Assembly (NCBI RefSeq): GCF_007859315.1
Contig: NZ_VOHA01000013.1
Coordinates: 62,001-126,000 of the forward strand
DNA from: Reyranella sp. CPCC 100927
Lineage (GTDB): Bacteria; Pseudomonadota; Alphaproteobacteria; Reyranellales; Reyranellaceae
DNA length: 64,000 nucleotides
Reading direction: 5' to 3'
Position numbers and translations under genes: made by a program. The notes beneath the pieces were generated by a model. The model worked only from the letters and a program-made list of their open reading frames with translations, ran no database searches and was not told where the DNA came from. The number at the start of each line of letters is the position of its first letter. Positions within the stretch are counted from its first letter, which is position 1. Below, in pieces: positions 19,214-27,330 of the stretch.

Positions 19214-19381
19214 CTACTTGATCTTCGATTCCTTGAACAGCACGTGCTTGCGCGCCCGCGGATCGTACTTCTTCAGCTCGAGCTTCTCCGTCTTGGTGCG
19301 CGGATTTTTCTTCGCGACGTAGAAAAAGCCGGTGTCGGCGGTGGACACCATCTTCACGAGGATCGAGGTTGGCTTGGCCAT
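19214..19381 (-). CDS. rpmG: 50S ribosomal protein L33
   Basis: 55 aa, [18 protein letters not shown] at the start and [13 protein letters not shown] at the end, the standard alphaproteobacterial L33. It lacks the CxxC pairs, so it is the zinc-independent (C-minus) form. Structural protein of the large subunit near the E site. Ends 20 bp before the 19165-19194 terminator; apparently monocistronic. Confidence 0.95.
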   Translation of the reverse strand: MAKPTSILVKMVSTADTGFFYVAKKNPRTKTEKLELKKYDPRARKHVLFKESKIK

Positions 19382-19580
19382 GTTGGTCCGTTCCTGGCCC
19401 CGGCCGGGGCGAAATCCGTCAAAGTTGGGCGAAAATAGTCAGGCGTGACCGGTTGTCAAGCGCCGTGGCGGGGTGCTAGCGCAGCCAATTGCCACGGGCG
19501 CCCGCGGAAGCCCAGCAAACGCCAGCCAAACGGGCCCACGGTTCATCGCGGTGGCTGATCACACTGTCGAGGCCGGTACG

Positions 19581-22500
19581 TTACTCTGCGGGCGTCGGAT
19601 GTCCGCCGGCGCGCGTGTCGGCCGAGTGGCTGAAGCGGCGCTTGGCCCAGCCCGCGATCCGGTCGATGTAGATCAGTGACACCGGCACCACGATCAGGGT
19701 CAGCAGGGTCGAACTGATCAGGCCGCCGATCACCGCATGGGCCATCGGCGCGCGTTGCGAGCCGCCCTCGCCCAGGCCGAGCGCCAGCGGGATCATGCCG
19801 AAGATCATCGCCAGCGTGGTCATCAGGATCGGCCGCAACCGGATCGTGCCGGCCTCCAGCAGGGCGTCACGGAGCGTCGCTCCGTGAGCCCGGGCCTGGT
19901 TGGCGAAGTCCACCAGCAGGATGGCATTCTTGGTGACCAGGCCCATCAACATGATGAAGCCGATGGCGCTGAAGAGGTTCAGCGTCGTGCCGGCAATGAG
20001 CAGCCCCAGGAATACGCCGATCAGGGACAGCGGCAGCGACAGCATGATGGCCATCGGCTGCAGGAAACTGCCGAACTGGGACGCCAGGATCAGGTAGATC
20101 AGGATCACGGCCATCAGCAGCGCCTGGCCGGCATAGGCGGCGCTTTCCTGCATGTCACGGGTCGAGCCGGAGAACACGAAGCGGTAGCCCGGCGGCAGCT
20201 CTATTTTGGCGATCGCCAACTGCAGGTCGCGGCTGACCTCGCCGCCGGCGCGGCCGGCGACGTTCGCCGTGATCTGCACTTCGCGCTGCAGGTCGCGGCG
20301 GTTGATCTGTGAGGCGCCCACCGACGTGGTGATCGATGCGATCTGGCTCAGCTGCACCATGCGGGGCGAGCCATTGGCGTCCGGGCTGGTCGCGAGCCAG
20401 ATGCGCTCGAGGTCCTCGCGGCTGGCCCGATCGGCCAGCGGCAGGCGCACCATGACGGTGTAGTTCTCGCCGTCGGGTGCCTTCCACAGGCTGGTTTCAT
20501 CACCGGCAAACAGCGGGCGCACGGTTTCCGCCACCAGCGCCGAGTTGACGCCGAGATCGGATGCCACGTCGCGCCTCACCTTGACGCTGACGATCGGCCG
20601 CGCGGCCTTCAGGTTGCGGTCGATGTCGACCGTGCCCGGGATCGTGGCCACGATGTCCATGACCTGGCGCGACAACCGGTCCAGCGTGACCATGTCGGGG
20701 CCCTGCAGCGACAGCTGGATCAGTTTCTGCGCGCCGCCCGGTCCGCTGGCGGCAGTCACCGAGTAGACGATGCCGGGGATCGCGGCGAGCCGGTCGCGGA
20801 TCGGCTGCGCCAATTGTGCCGGCGAGCGTTTGCGCTGCGTCAGGTCCTTGTAGCGTACGTAAAGGTTGGCCTGGTTCTTGCCGACCACGTAGCCGGTGTT
20901 TACCGAGCCGTAGGTGTAGGCAATCTCGGGAAAGCTGCGCACGGCCGCCTCGACCTGGCGCAGCTTGGCGGCCGTGTATTCCAGCGATGAGCCGGTCGGC
21001 GTCTCGACCGAGATGATCTGTTCGCCCAGATCCGCCTCCGGTACGAACTCCACCCCGATGAAGGGGATCAGGCCGAAGCTGCCGACAAAGGCGGCCAACG
21101 CCACCGCCAGGGTTGTCTTGCGCCAGTTCAGCGCCCAGCCCAGCAGCCGACGGTAACCGGCGGCGAGCCAACGCTGGACCGCTTCCAGCGCCCGCGCAAA
21201 GCGGCCGTTGGCGCCGTGCGCCTGCGGATCGTACCAGACGCTCGACAGCATGGGGTCGAGGGTGAAGGAGACGAACAGCGAGATCAGCACCGCGGCCGAC
21301 ACCATGACGCCGAACTGGAAGAAGAACCGGCCGATGATGCCGCCCATGAAGGCGACGGGCAGGAACACGGCAACAATGGTGAAGGTGGTGGCCAGCACCG
21401 CCAGCCCGATCTCGTTGGTGCCGTCCAATGCCGCCTGGCGATGCGATTTGCCCATCGCCAGGTGGCGGGTGATGTTCTCGCGCACCACAATGGCGTCGTC
21501 GATCAGGATGCCGATGACCAGGCTGAGCGCCATCAAGGTCATGATGTTCAGCGTGAAGCCGAACAGCGCCAGCACGATGAAAGCACCCAGCACCGACACC
21601 GGCAGCGCCAAACCGGTGATGATGGTGCTGCGCCACGAATGCAGGAACAGGAAGACGATGGCGACCGTCAGCAGGCCACCCTCGATCAGGGTGCGCTGCA
21701 CGTTGTCGACCGAATTGCGGATGCCGCGCGAGGTGTCGACCACGATATCCAGGCGCACGTCGGACGGCAGGCCGTTCTTCATCAATTCGGCCACGGTGCG
21801 CCGTATGCCATCGGCGATCTCGATGGTGTTGGTGCCCTGCGACTTGACCACGTCGATGGCGATTGCCGGCTCACCGTTCAGCAGCGCGGCGCTCTCACGC
21901 TCCTGTTCGCCGTCCACGATCTCGGCGACCTGGCCGAGATAGACCGGCGCGTTGCCGCGGCGCGCCACGATCAGATCGGCAAAGCGCTTGGGATCGACGA
22001 TCCGGCCATCGATCTCGATCACCTTGTCGTCGTTGTGCCGCGTGACGTTGCCGGCCGGGAAGTTCTGGTTCTCGGTGCGAATCGCGTTCAGCACCTCGTT
22101 GAGGCCGATGCGCAGCGCCTGCAGCCGTTCGGGGTTGAGGTGGATGTTGACCTGGCGCTTTACGCCGCCGACGATGGTGACCTTGCCGACGCCGCGCACG
22201 GTTTCCAGCCGCTTCAGCACGATGCGGTCGGCGATCGTCGTCAGGTCGCGCTTGGAGCGTACATCGGAGCGGATGGCGACCGAGACGATGGGGATGTCAT
22301 CGGGGTTGAAGCGCAGGACCAGCGGTTCCTTGACCTCGTCGCGGAACGTGGCGCGTACCTGTTGCACTTTCTCGCGGACGTCCTGCAGCGCCAGCGCCGA
22401 GGGTACGGACAGCTCGAACTCGGCGATAACCACCGACTGGCCTTCGTAGGAGCGCGACGTGAGGTTCTTGACCCCGGCGATCGAGTTGACCTGCTCCTCG

Positions 22501-22700
22501 ATCTTGCGCGAGATCTCGGTCTCCACGGTTTCCGGCGAGGCGCCGGGATACATCGTGCTGACCACCACCACCGGAAAGTCGACGTTGGGATACTGCTCAA
22601 TCCCGAGCTGGCGGTAGGAAAACGTGCCCAGCACGATGAACGCCACCATCATCATGGTGGCGAACACCGGATTGTCGACCGCGATGCGTGTCAGGTTCAT
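19581..22700 (-). CDS. RND efflux pump inner-membrane permease (HAE1/AcrB type)
   Basis: Proton-driven tripartite efflux pump core. 1039 aa from ATG 22700 (MNLTRIAVDNPVFATMMMV), the normal length. Two repeated halves, each with a first TM helix, a periplasmic porter domain and five further TM helices. TM4 carries the proton-relay Asp pair in IGILIDDAIVVREN. The last gene of a tetR-adaptor-permease operon; an outer-membrane channel gene is not present, so a shared TolC is expected. The 145-bp gap to the adaptor gene contains a palindromic repeat. Substrates unknown. Confidence 0.93.
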   Translation of the reverse strand: MNLTRIAVDNPVFATMMMVAFIVLGTFSYRQLGIEQYPNVDFPVVVVSTMYPGASPETVETEISRKIEEQVNSIAGVKNLTSRSYEGQSVVIAEFELSVPSALALQDVREKVQQVRATFRDEVKEPLVLRFNPDDIPIVSVAIRSDVRSKRDLTTIADRIVLKRLETVRGVGKVTIVGGVKRQVNIHLNPERLQALRIGLNEVLNAIRTENQNFPAGNVTRHNDDKVIEIDGRIVDPKRFADLIVARRGNAPVYLGQVAEIVDGEQERESAALLNGEPAIAIDVVKSQGTNTIEIADGIRRTVAELMKNGLPSDVRLDIVVDTSRGIRNSVDNVQRTLIEGGLLTVAIVFLFLHSWRSTIITGLALPVSVLGAFIVLALFGFTLNIMTLMALSLVIGILIDDAIVVRENITRHLAMGKSHRQAALDGTNEIGLAVLATTFTIVAVFLPVAFMGGIIGRFFFQFGVMVSAAVLISLFVSFTLDPMLSSVWYDPQAHGANGRFARALEAVQRWLAAGYRRLLGWALNWRKTTLAVALAAFVGSFGLIPFIGVEFVPEADLGEQIISVETPTGSSLEYTAAKLRQVEAAVRSFPEIAYTYGSVNTGYVVGKNQANLYVRYKDLTQRKRSPAQLAQPIRDRLAAIPGIVYSVTAASGPGGAQKLIQLSLQGPDMVTLDRLSRQVMDIVATIPGTVDIDRNLKAARPIVSVKVRRDVASDLGVNSALVAETVRPLFAGDETSLWKAPDGENYTVMVRLPLADRASREDLERIWLATSPDANGSPRMVQLSQIASITTSVGASQINRRDLQREVQITANVAGRAGGEVSRDLQLAIAKIELPPGYRFVFSGSTRDMQESAAYAGQALLMAVILIYLILASQFGSFLQPMAIMLSLPLSLIGVFLGLLIAGTTLNLFSAIGFIMLMGLVTKNAILLVDFANQARAHGATLRDALLEAGTIRLRPILMTTLAMIFGMIPLALGLGEGGSQRAPMAHAVIGGLISSTLLTLIVVPVSLIYIDRIAGWAKRRFSHSADTRAGGHPTPAE

Positions 22701-22708
22701 AGGTTTGT

Positions 22709-22830
22709 CCTCCCCACGAAGTGGGGAGGTGCCCCGCAGGGGCGGAGGGGATCCCCCGTGGCCTTGGTAACAAAGACCACGTCGGCTCCCCATCCGGCCT
22801 TCGGCCACCTTCCCCGCGCAGCGGGGAAGG
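22709..22830. repeat. Intergenic palindromic element (family C) inside the efflux operon
   Basis: It opens with CCTCCCCAC-GAA-GTGGGGAGG (22709-22729) and closes with CCTTCCCCGC-GCA-GCGGGGAAGG (22808-22830). Between them are CATCCGG and CGGCCTTCGGCC-type short stems. Its position between adaptor and permease genes could create an mRNA processing or stabilising structure that sets the ratio of the two products. Confidence 0.7.
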
Positions 22831-22845
22831 GAAGCGAGTCCCTCA

Positions 22846-23967
22846 TCACGGCGACACCGTCTTCACAGCCTGCCCAGGTTTAAGGCCGGGCAGGGGGGCG
22901 ACAATGATGCGCTCGTCGGCACCGATGCCGCTGATCTCGATGAAGTCGCCGCGAGCCCAGCGACGGCCTTGTGTGATCGGCACGCGTACCAGGCGCCCAT
23001 CGCGGATTGCCAGCACATGGTCGCCCTCGTCGTCGCGGCGAATGCCGCCGGCCGGGATCGCAATCACGCCGCGCGCTTCGGCCACAGTGACTTCGCCGGT
23101 ACCGAACAGCCCGCCGCGCAGCGCGTCATCGTGATCGCCGATCTCGACGAAGACCGGCACGGAGCGCGAGCCCGGCTGCGTGGTCGGGCTGATGCGTGTG
23201 ACCTTGGCCGCAAACAGGCGTTCACCGAATCCCTCGACCACGACGAGGGCCGGCTGGCCGACGCGCAAGGGCACGACGTCCGCCGCCGGGACCTGGGCGG
23301 CGACCTCGACACGACGGGTATCGAGCAAGCTCAACAGTTTGCCGTCGACCGCGATCGACTCGCCTTGGTTGGCAAAGCGCTCGCCGATGATGCCGGCGAA
23401 CGGGGCCACCACGACGGCATTGCTCAGGTTTTCGTTCGCCACGGCGACTTGCGCTTCGGCCACCGCCACCATCGATTTCTTGGCCTCGGCGACGGAACGC
23501 GCCTGCTCGAATGCCGCGCGGGACCCGGCGCGTTGTTCGTAGAGCAACGCCTTGTCGGAGTGATCCTTTTCCGCCCATCGCGATTCGGCGCGGGCCGCCT
23601 CCAGGTTGGACATCTTTTCATTGAGGCGTGCCTGCAACTCGGTGATCTCGAAGCGGGCCAGAACCTGGCCTTGCGCAACCCGGTCACCCTCACGCACCAG
23701 CACCTCGGCCAGGCGCGCCGCGACCCGGGACTTCACGACCGTCTGGTCGACCGGCTGCGTCGAGCCCGTGAAACGCACTTTCTCCTTGAGCGTGCGCGGG
23801 GCGATCGTGTGGACCTCGATGTCGAGCAGTTCGAGCGGCCGTTCGGCCGGCGTCGGTGCGTTCGGTGTAAGGGCTGCCGGCTGACGCTGGGCGCCGACCA
23901 GGAGACCGACGCCGCCAACGGCGATGACCAGGGCGACGCCGGCAATCAGCAGACGACGAAACCTCAT
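22846..23967 (-). CDS. RND efflux periplasmic adaptor (membrane fusion protein)
   Basis: Links the inner-membrane pump to the outer-membrane channel. 373 aa. An N-terminal signal/anchor (residues 5-26, LLIAGVALVIAVGGVGLLVGA); biotinyl-lipoyl halves at VKSRVAARLAEVLVREGDRVAQGQVLARF and VVVAPFAGIIGERFANQGESI; an alpha-helical coiled coil between (about residues 105-160); beta-barrel and membrane-proximal domains after. No lipobox Cys, so it is probably membrane-anchored. Its ATG overlaps the tetR stop by 4 nt (ATGA), giving translational coupling. Confidence 0.92.
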   Translation of the reverse strand: MRFRRLLIAGVALVIAVGGVGLLVGAQRQPAALTPNAPTPAERPLELLDIEVHTIAPRTLKEKVRFTGSTQPVDQTVVKSRVAARLAEVLVREGDRVAQGQVLARFEITELQARLNEKMSNLEAARAESRWAEKDHSDKALLYEQRAGSRAAFEQARSVAEAKKSMVAVAEAQVAVANENLSNAVVVAPFAGIIGERFANQGESIAVDGKLLSLLDTRRVEVAAQVPAADVVPLRVGQPALVVVEGFGERLFAAKVTRISPTTQPGSRSVPVFVEIGDHDDALRGGLFGTGEVTVAEARGVIAIPAGGIRRDDEGDHVLAIRDGRLVRVPITQGRRWARGDFIEISGIGADERIIVAPLPGLKPGQAVKTVSP

Positions 23968-24623
23968 GGTCTTAGACCTTTAAGAAAGATGTCGATGTAC
24001 GTCTCGAAGAATGGGTCGGCTGCCGGTGCTGGCTCCGTGTGCGCTGCCAGCGACCATTTCCAGATCGAATACATGCCCAGCGGCATGCGCAGTATCACGG
24101 CGGCGCTGTCGATGTCATCCAGCGGCCGGATCTCCCGGCGGGCGATACCGCGCTTCAGAACGTCGATGAACACCTGGAGGCCGTGGCGATCGACCTCTTC
24201 GATGAAGTAGCGGGCGACATCGGGGAAATTCCCCGCTTCGGCCACGATCAGCTTGACGACTCCGCCGGCCGGGGTGTCCGTGAAGGCCCGGGTGCGGGCG
24301 ACGATCTCGCGCAGCAGAGCCTCGGTGGTGCCCTCGAAGGTCGCGACCAGATCTTCGCCGGAATGGAACGGCCCCAGGATGGCCTCGCCGATGACGGCCT
24401 TGAACAGCTCTTCCTTGCTGCGGAAGTAGAGATAGGGCAGCCCCTTGCTGACCCCGGCGGCGCGCGCGACATCATCGAGCTTCGTGGCCGCAAAGCCGCG
24501 TTCGACGAAAAGACGCAGGGCCGCGTGCACGATGTCGCGCTCGCGGTCCTCGGGGCGCCGACTGCGGCCAGCCAGCCCCGCCCCAGCCTCGGCTGGGATA
24601 ATGACTGACTGGTCAGTACTCAT
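23964..24623 (-). CDS. TetR/AcrR-family repressor of the efflux operon
   Basis: 219 aa. The TetR DNA-binding domain lies at residues 27-74, with the helix-turn-helix TKLDDVARAAGVSKGLPYLYF. The C-terminal ligand domain is compatible with the AcrR-like group. First gene of the operon, so autoregulation is expected. A palindrome ACTGAC-TG-GTCAGT (24604-24617) lies inside its codons 3-7, and a TATTAT -10 on the minus strand sits just upstream. The ligand is unknown, probably a pump substrate. Confidence 0.92.
   Translation of the reverse strand: MSTDQSVIIPAEAGAGLAGRSRRPEDRERDIVHAALRLFVERGFAATKLDDVARAAGVSKGLPYLYFRSKEELFKAVIGEAILGPFHSGEDLVATFEGTTEALLREIVARTRAFTDTPAGGVVKLIVAEAGNFPDVARYFIEEVDRHGLQVFIDVLKRGIARREIRPLDDIDSAAVILRMPLGMYSIWKWSLAAHTEPAPAADPFFETYIDIFLKGLRP
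24604..24617. promoter_or_regulatory. Candidate TetR operator overlapping the start of tetR
   Basis: ACTGACTGGTCAGT is a palindrome with 6-bp arms and a 2-bp centre. It lies about 10-20 bp downstream of the start site implied by the minus-strand TATTAT (24634-24639), a position where a bound repressor would block elongation or initiation. Similar TGAC-N2-GTCA sites occur near many TetR genes. Confidence 0.5.
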
Positions 24624-24703
24624 GGACGCTCATATAATACGCGCGTTACTAGAGCGCAAGCGTTGCCCGAACGTTACGCGAGCCAGACTTCAGGGAAGGA
24701 TTC

Positions 24704-25036
24704 CTACGGCTTCAGCAGGCGTGGCTTACGCTCGAAGACCTTCAGTGCATCGGCCAGGGTTTCGCCCTGTGCCAGCCGGCGCGGGCCGGTAAACACCTGG
24801 TAGCGATCGTGCCGCGGCTGCCCGGCGACCTTGGCGATGGCGAACAGCGGCTGTTCGCAGCTGTGGCGAAAGATCGAGAAAAGGGCCATGCCGGGCCGGA
24901 AGTCGATGGCGTAGTCGCGCCATTCGCCTGACGCGACGCGGCGGCTGTAGAGATTGAGAAGGTCCATCAACTCGCGGCGGTCGAAGGTGACCACCTTCCG
25001 GCGCGCCCGCGCCTCGGTCAACTGATACACCGTCAT
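24704..25036 (-). CDS. DUF2794 family protein
   Basis: 110 aa from ATG 25036 (MTVYQLTEARARRKVVTFDRREL). The DUF2794 core is visible as TFDRRELMDLLNLYSRRVASGEWRDYAIDF, then ALFSIFRHSCEQPLFAIAKV. The family is essentially restricted to Alphaproteobacteria and has no known function. The frame stays open upstream to 25192, but that extension is not conserved-looking; no strong Shine-Dalgarno is seen for either start. Divergent from yfgM. Confidence 0.85.
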   Translation of the reverse strand: MTVYQLTEARARRKVVTFDRRELMDLLNLYSRRVASGEWRDYAIDFRPGMALFSIFRHSCEQPLFAIAKVAGQPRHDRYQVFTGPRRLAQGETLADALKVFERKPRLLKP

Positions 25037-25204
25037 CGAGCCGTCGCCGATTACCGTAACTGACACCAATTTTGTTGAAATTGTTGCAGAATCCACAGGG
25101 GCGGTAAAGCCGTCCAGCACACCGTGTGAATTTGCCAAAACGCGCTTGCCGGGATAGAAACGCCGCGCAAGAAAAAATCCCCTCTTAACCACCGGATAGG
25201 GCGC

Positions 25205-25861
25205 GTGGCCGATATTTTCCAGGAAGTCGATGAAGCTCTACGCCAGGACCGGGCGAAGGAGTGGTGGCAGCGCTACGGCAATATGGTGATCGGCGCCGCC
25301 GTGGTGCTGATCCTGGCGGTTGCCGGCTGGAACGGCTGGAACTGGTATCAAACCAGCGAGCGCAGCAAGGCCAGCATCGTCTTCACCGGAGCTGTCGACG
25401 GTGCGGCCAAGGACCGGACGGCTGCCATCACGGCCCTGGAAAAGCTGACCACGGGTGTCGAGCCCTATGCGTCGCTGGCCCGGCTCAAGATCGCTCAGCT
25501 CAAGGCCGAGGCCGGCGACCATGCCGCGGCGGCGGCGGCCTATGCGGCGGCGTCGCCGTCAGCAAACGCGTCGGATCTGAAGGACCTGTCGGTCCTGATG
25601 GGCGTCATGCAGGCGTTCGACACCGCCAGCCCCGACGAACTCCAGGCGAAGCTGCAGCCGCTGGCCGTACAGGGACAGCCGTGGCGGCCATCGGCCCTGG
25701 AGATGATGGCGGTGGTGGCGATGAAGCGTAACGATACGGCGGCGGCGCGGACGCTGTGGGCCGAGTTGCGTGACGACACGACGACACCGCCGGGACTGCG
25801 CGAGCGGGCTCGTGAAATGGCCGCCATCCTGGGCGGCGACGGCAGCAGCAAGAAGAATTGA
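25205..25861 (+). CDS. YfgM-like tetratricopeptide membrane protein
   Basis: Predicted ancillary subunit of the SecYEG translocon that hands substrates to periplasmic chaperones. 218 aa. Cytosolic N-terminus (residues 1-25, ADIFQEVDEALRQDRAKEWWQRYG), one TM helix (residues 26-46, NMVIGAAVVLILAVAGWNGW), then a periplasmic TPR-like Ala-rich helical domain. Starts at GTG 25205. Followed by bamB and der, the yfgM-bamB-der order widely conserved in Proteobacteria; hisS, normally upstream, is absent here. Confidence 0.88.
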   Translation: MADIFQEVDEALRQDRAKEWWQRYGNMVIGAAVVLILAVAGWNGWNWYQTSERSKASIVFTGAVDGAAKDRTAAITALEKLTTGVEPYASLARLKIAQLKAEAGDHAAAAAAYAAASPSANASDLKDLSVLMGVMQAFDTASPDELQAKLQPLAVQGQPWRPSALEMMAVVAMKRNDTAAARTLWAELRDDTTTPPGLRERAREMAAILGGDGSSKKN

Positions 25862-25885
25862 TCGATATCGCGTAACAGGTAGGCC

Positions 25886-27220
25886 ATGAAACAATCAGCA
25901 AGTCTTCGTTTGGCTGCCGTGCCGCTGCTCGCTGTCGGTGCCTTGGCGCTCGGCGGCTGCGATATTTTCGGCAGCTCCAAGGGCCCGCCGCTGCCCGGCG
26001 ACCGGACCAGCGTCCTGGCGCCGCAAACCGAGGTCACGGCAGAAGCGGGTAGTGGCGACGTCAGCCTGCCGCGCCCTGTGGTCAACGACTCCTGGCCGCA
26101 GTCGGGCGGCTTCGCCAACTTCGCCATGCAGCATCTGGAGCTCGGCGAAAATCCGCAGATCGCCTGGACAGCCGACATCGGCGCCGGCTCGAACTCCGAC
26201 CGCCAACTTCTGACCCCGCCGATCATCGCCGACGGGCGTGTGTTCGTGAAGGATGCCGAGGGTACGGTGTCGGCCTTCGAAGCCGCCACCGGCAAGCTGA
26301 TGTGGCGCAAGGCGCTCAAGAACGACAAGGCCCGCGACAACGACGAATTCGGCGGCGGACTGGCCTACTACTCGGGTCGCTTGTTCGTCACCACCGGGTT
26401 CGCGTTCGTCTTCTCGCTCGACCCGAACACGGGCGACGAAGTCTGGCGCGCTCCGGTGTCGGCGCCAGTGCGTGGCGCGCCGACGGTGTTTCAGGACCGC
26501 GTGCTGGCCATCAGCATCGACGGGCGCTTGCATGCGCTGGCGGCGGCCGACGGCTCCGAGCAGTGGGATTATCCGTCGCTGTCGGAGACGGCGGCGTTCA
26601 TGGCGGGCACCAGCCCGGCGGCGTCGGGCGATATCGTGGTGGCGCCGTTCAGTTCCGGCGAACTGGTGGCACTGCGCCTCGACAACGGCAAGCAGGTCTG
26701 GAACGAGTCGCTGATCGGCCAGCGTCGCGGCCCGGGTGGTCCCGTGGCGGCGATGGTCGACATTCGCGGCCGGCCGGTGATCGATCGTGACCGTGCGATT
26801 GCCATCGGCAGTGCCGGACAGATCGCGGCCATCGATCTGCGCACCGGCGCGCGGCTGTGGGAAAAGTCGATCGCGGGCGCCCAGACGCCCTGGGTCGCGG
26901 GATCGCAGGTCTATGTCATCAGCGGCAGCGCCGAGATCATCTGCCTCAACCGCAATGACGGCAAAGTCCACTGGGTGACGCCGCTGACCGCGTTCAAAGA
27001 CAAGAAGAAGCGTGAGCCGATCGTGTGGGCCGGACCTGTGCTGGCCGGTGATCGGCTGCTGATCGGCGGCTCGACGGGCGAGCTGCTGTCGGTGTCGCCG
27101 TATGACGGCCGGCCCTTGGGCAAGCTGGACCTGCGTTCGCCGATCATGATCGCGCCGGTCATCGCCGACCGGACCGCCTATGTACTCACCGACACCGGAC
27201 GTCTGGTCGCGCTGCGGTAG
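25886..27220 (+). CDS. bamB: Outer-membrane assembly lipoprotein BamB
   Basis: Lipoprotein of the BAM complex that inserts beta-barrel proteins. 444 aa. Signal peptide with lipobox LGGC (Cys25). The mature protein is an eight-bladed PQQ-like beta-propeller; repeated blades show the W-and-G signature, for example TGKLMWRKAL, TGDEVWRAPV, DGSEQWDYP, NGKQVWNE, TGARLWEKS and DGKVHWVTP. Begins 24 bp after yfgM with a GTAGGC leader; co-transcribed. Confidence 0.93.
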   Translation: MKQSASLRLAAVPLLAVGALALGGCDIFGSSKGPPLPGDRTSVLAPQTEVTAEAGSGDVSLPRPVVNDSWPQSGGFANFAMQHLELGENPQIAWTADIGAGSNSDRQLLTPPIIADGRVFVKDAEGTVSAFEAATGKLMWRKALKNDKARDNDEFGGGLAYYSGRLFVTTGFAFVFSLDPNTGDEVWRAPVSAPVRGAPTVFQDRVLAISIDGRLHALAAADGSEQWDYPSLSETAAFMAGTSPAASGDIVVAPFSSGELVALRLDNGKQVWNESLIGQRRGPGGPVAAMVDIRGRPVIDRDRAIAIGSAGQIAAIDLRTGARLWEKSIAGAQTPWVAGSQVYVISGSAEIICLNRNDGKVHWVTPLTAFKDKKKREPIVWAGPVLAGDRLLIGGSTGELLSVSPYDGRPLGKLDLRSPIMIAPVIADRTAYVLTDTGRLVALR

Positions 27221-27225
27221 AATGT

Positions 27226-27308
27226 TGTTTCGGACCGCGCGCGTCCACGCGCGCACCGGCGCCTAGCGCCGGGTCATGGGCGCGCGTGGCCGCGTGCGGT
27301 CCGAAACA
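27226..27308. repeat. Palindromic element (family B) between bamB and der
   Basis: The terminal inverted repeats TGTTTCGGACCGC (27226-27238) and GCGGTCCGAAACA (27296-27308) are perfect. Inside are CGCGCGTCCACGCGCG and CCGGCGCC-TA-GCGCCGG palindromes. It shares TTTCGGACCGCGCGCGT with the element after ppk at 2652-2685. An 83-bp dispersed repeat in the bamB-der spacer. Confidence 0.75.
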
Positions 27309-27330
27309 TGAGGTCCTCTCGAGACGACAC

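Noticed and set aside
21216-22883. 555-codon plus-strand open frame opposite the RND permease
   Set aside because: Gln/Asp/His/Arg-rich low-complexity translation with no domains; it is the antisense shadow of a well-supported GC-rich gene.
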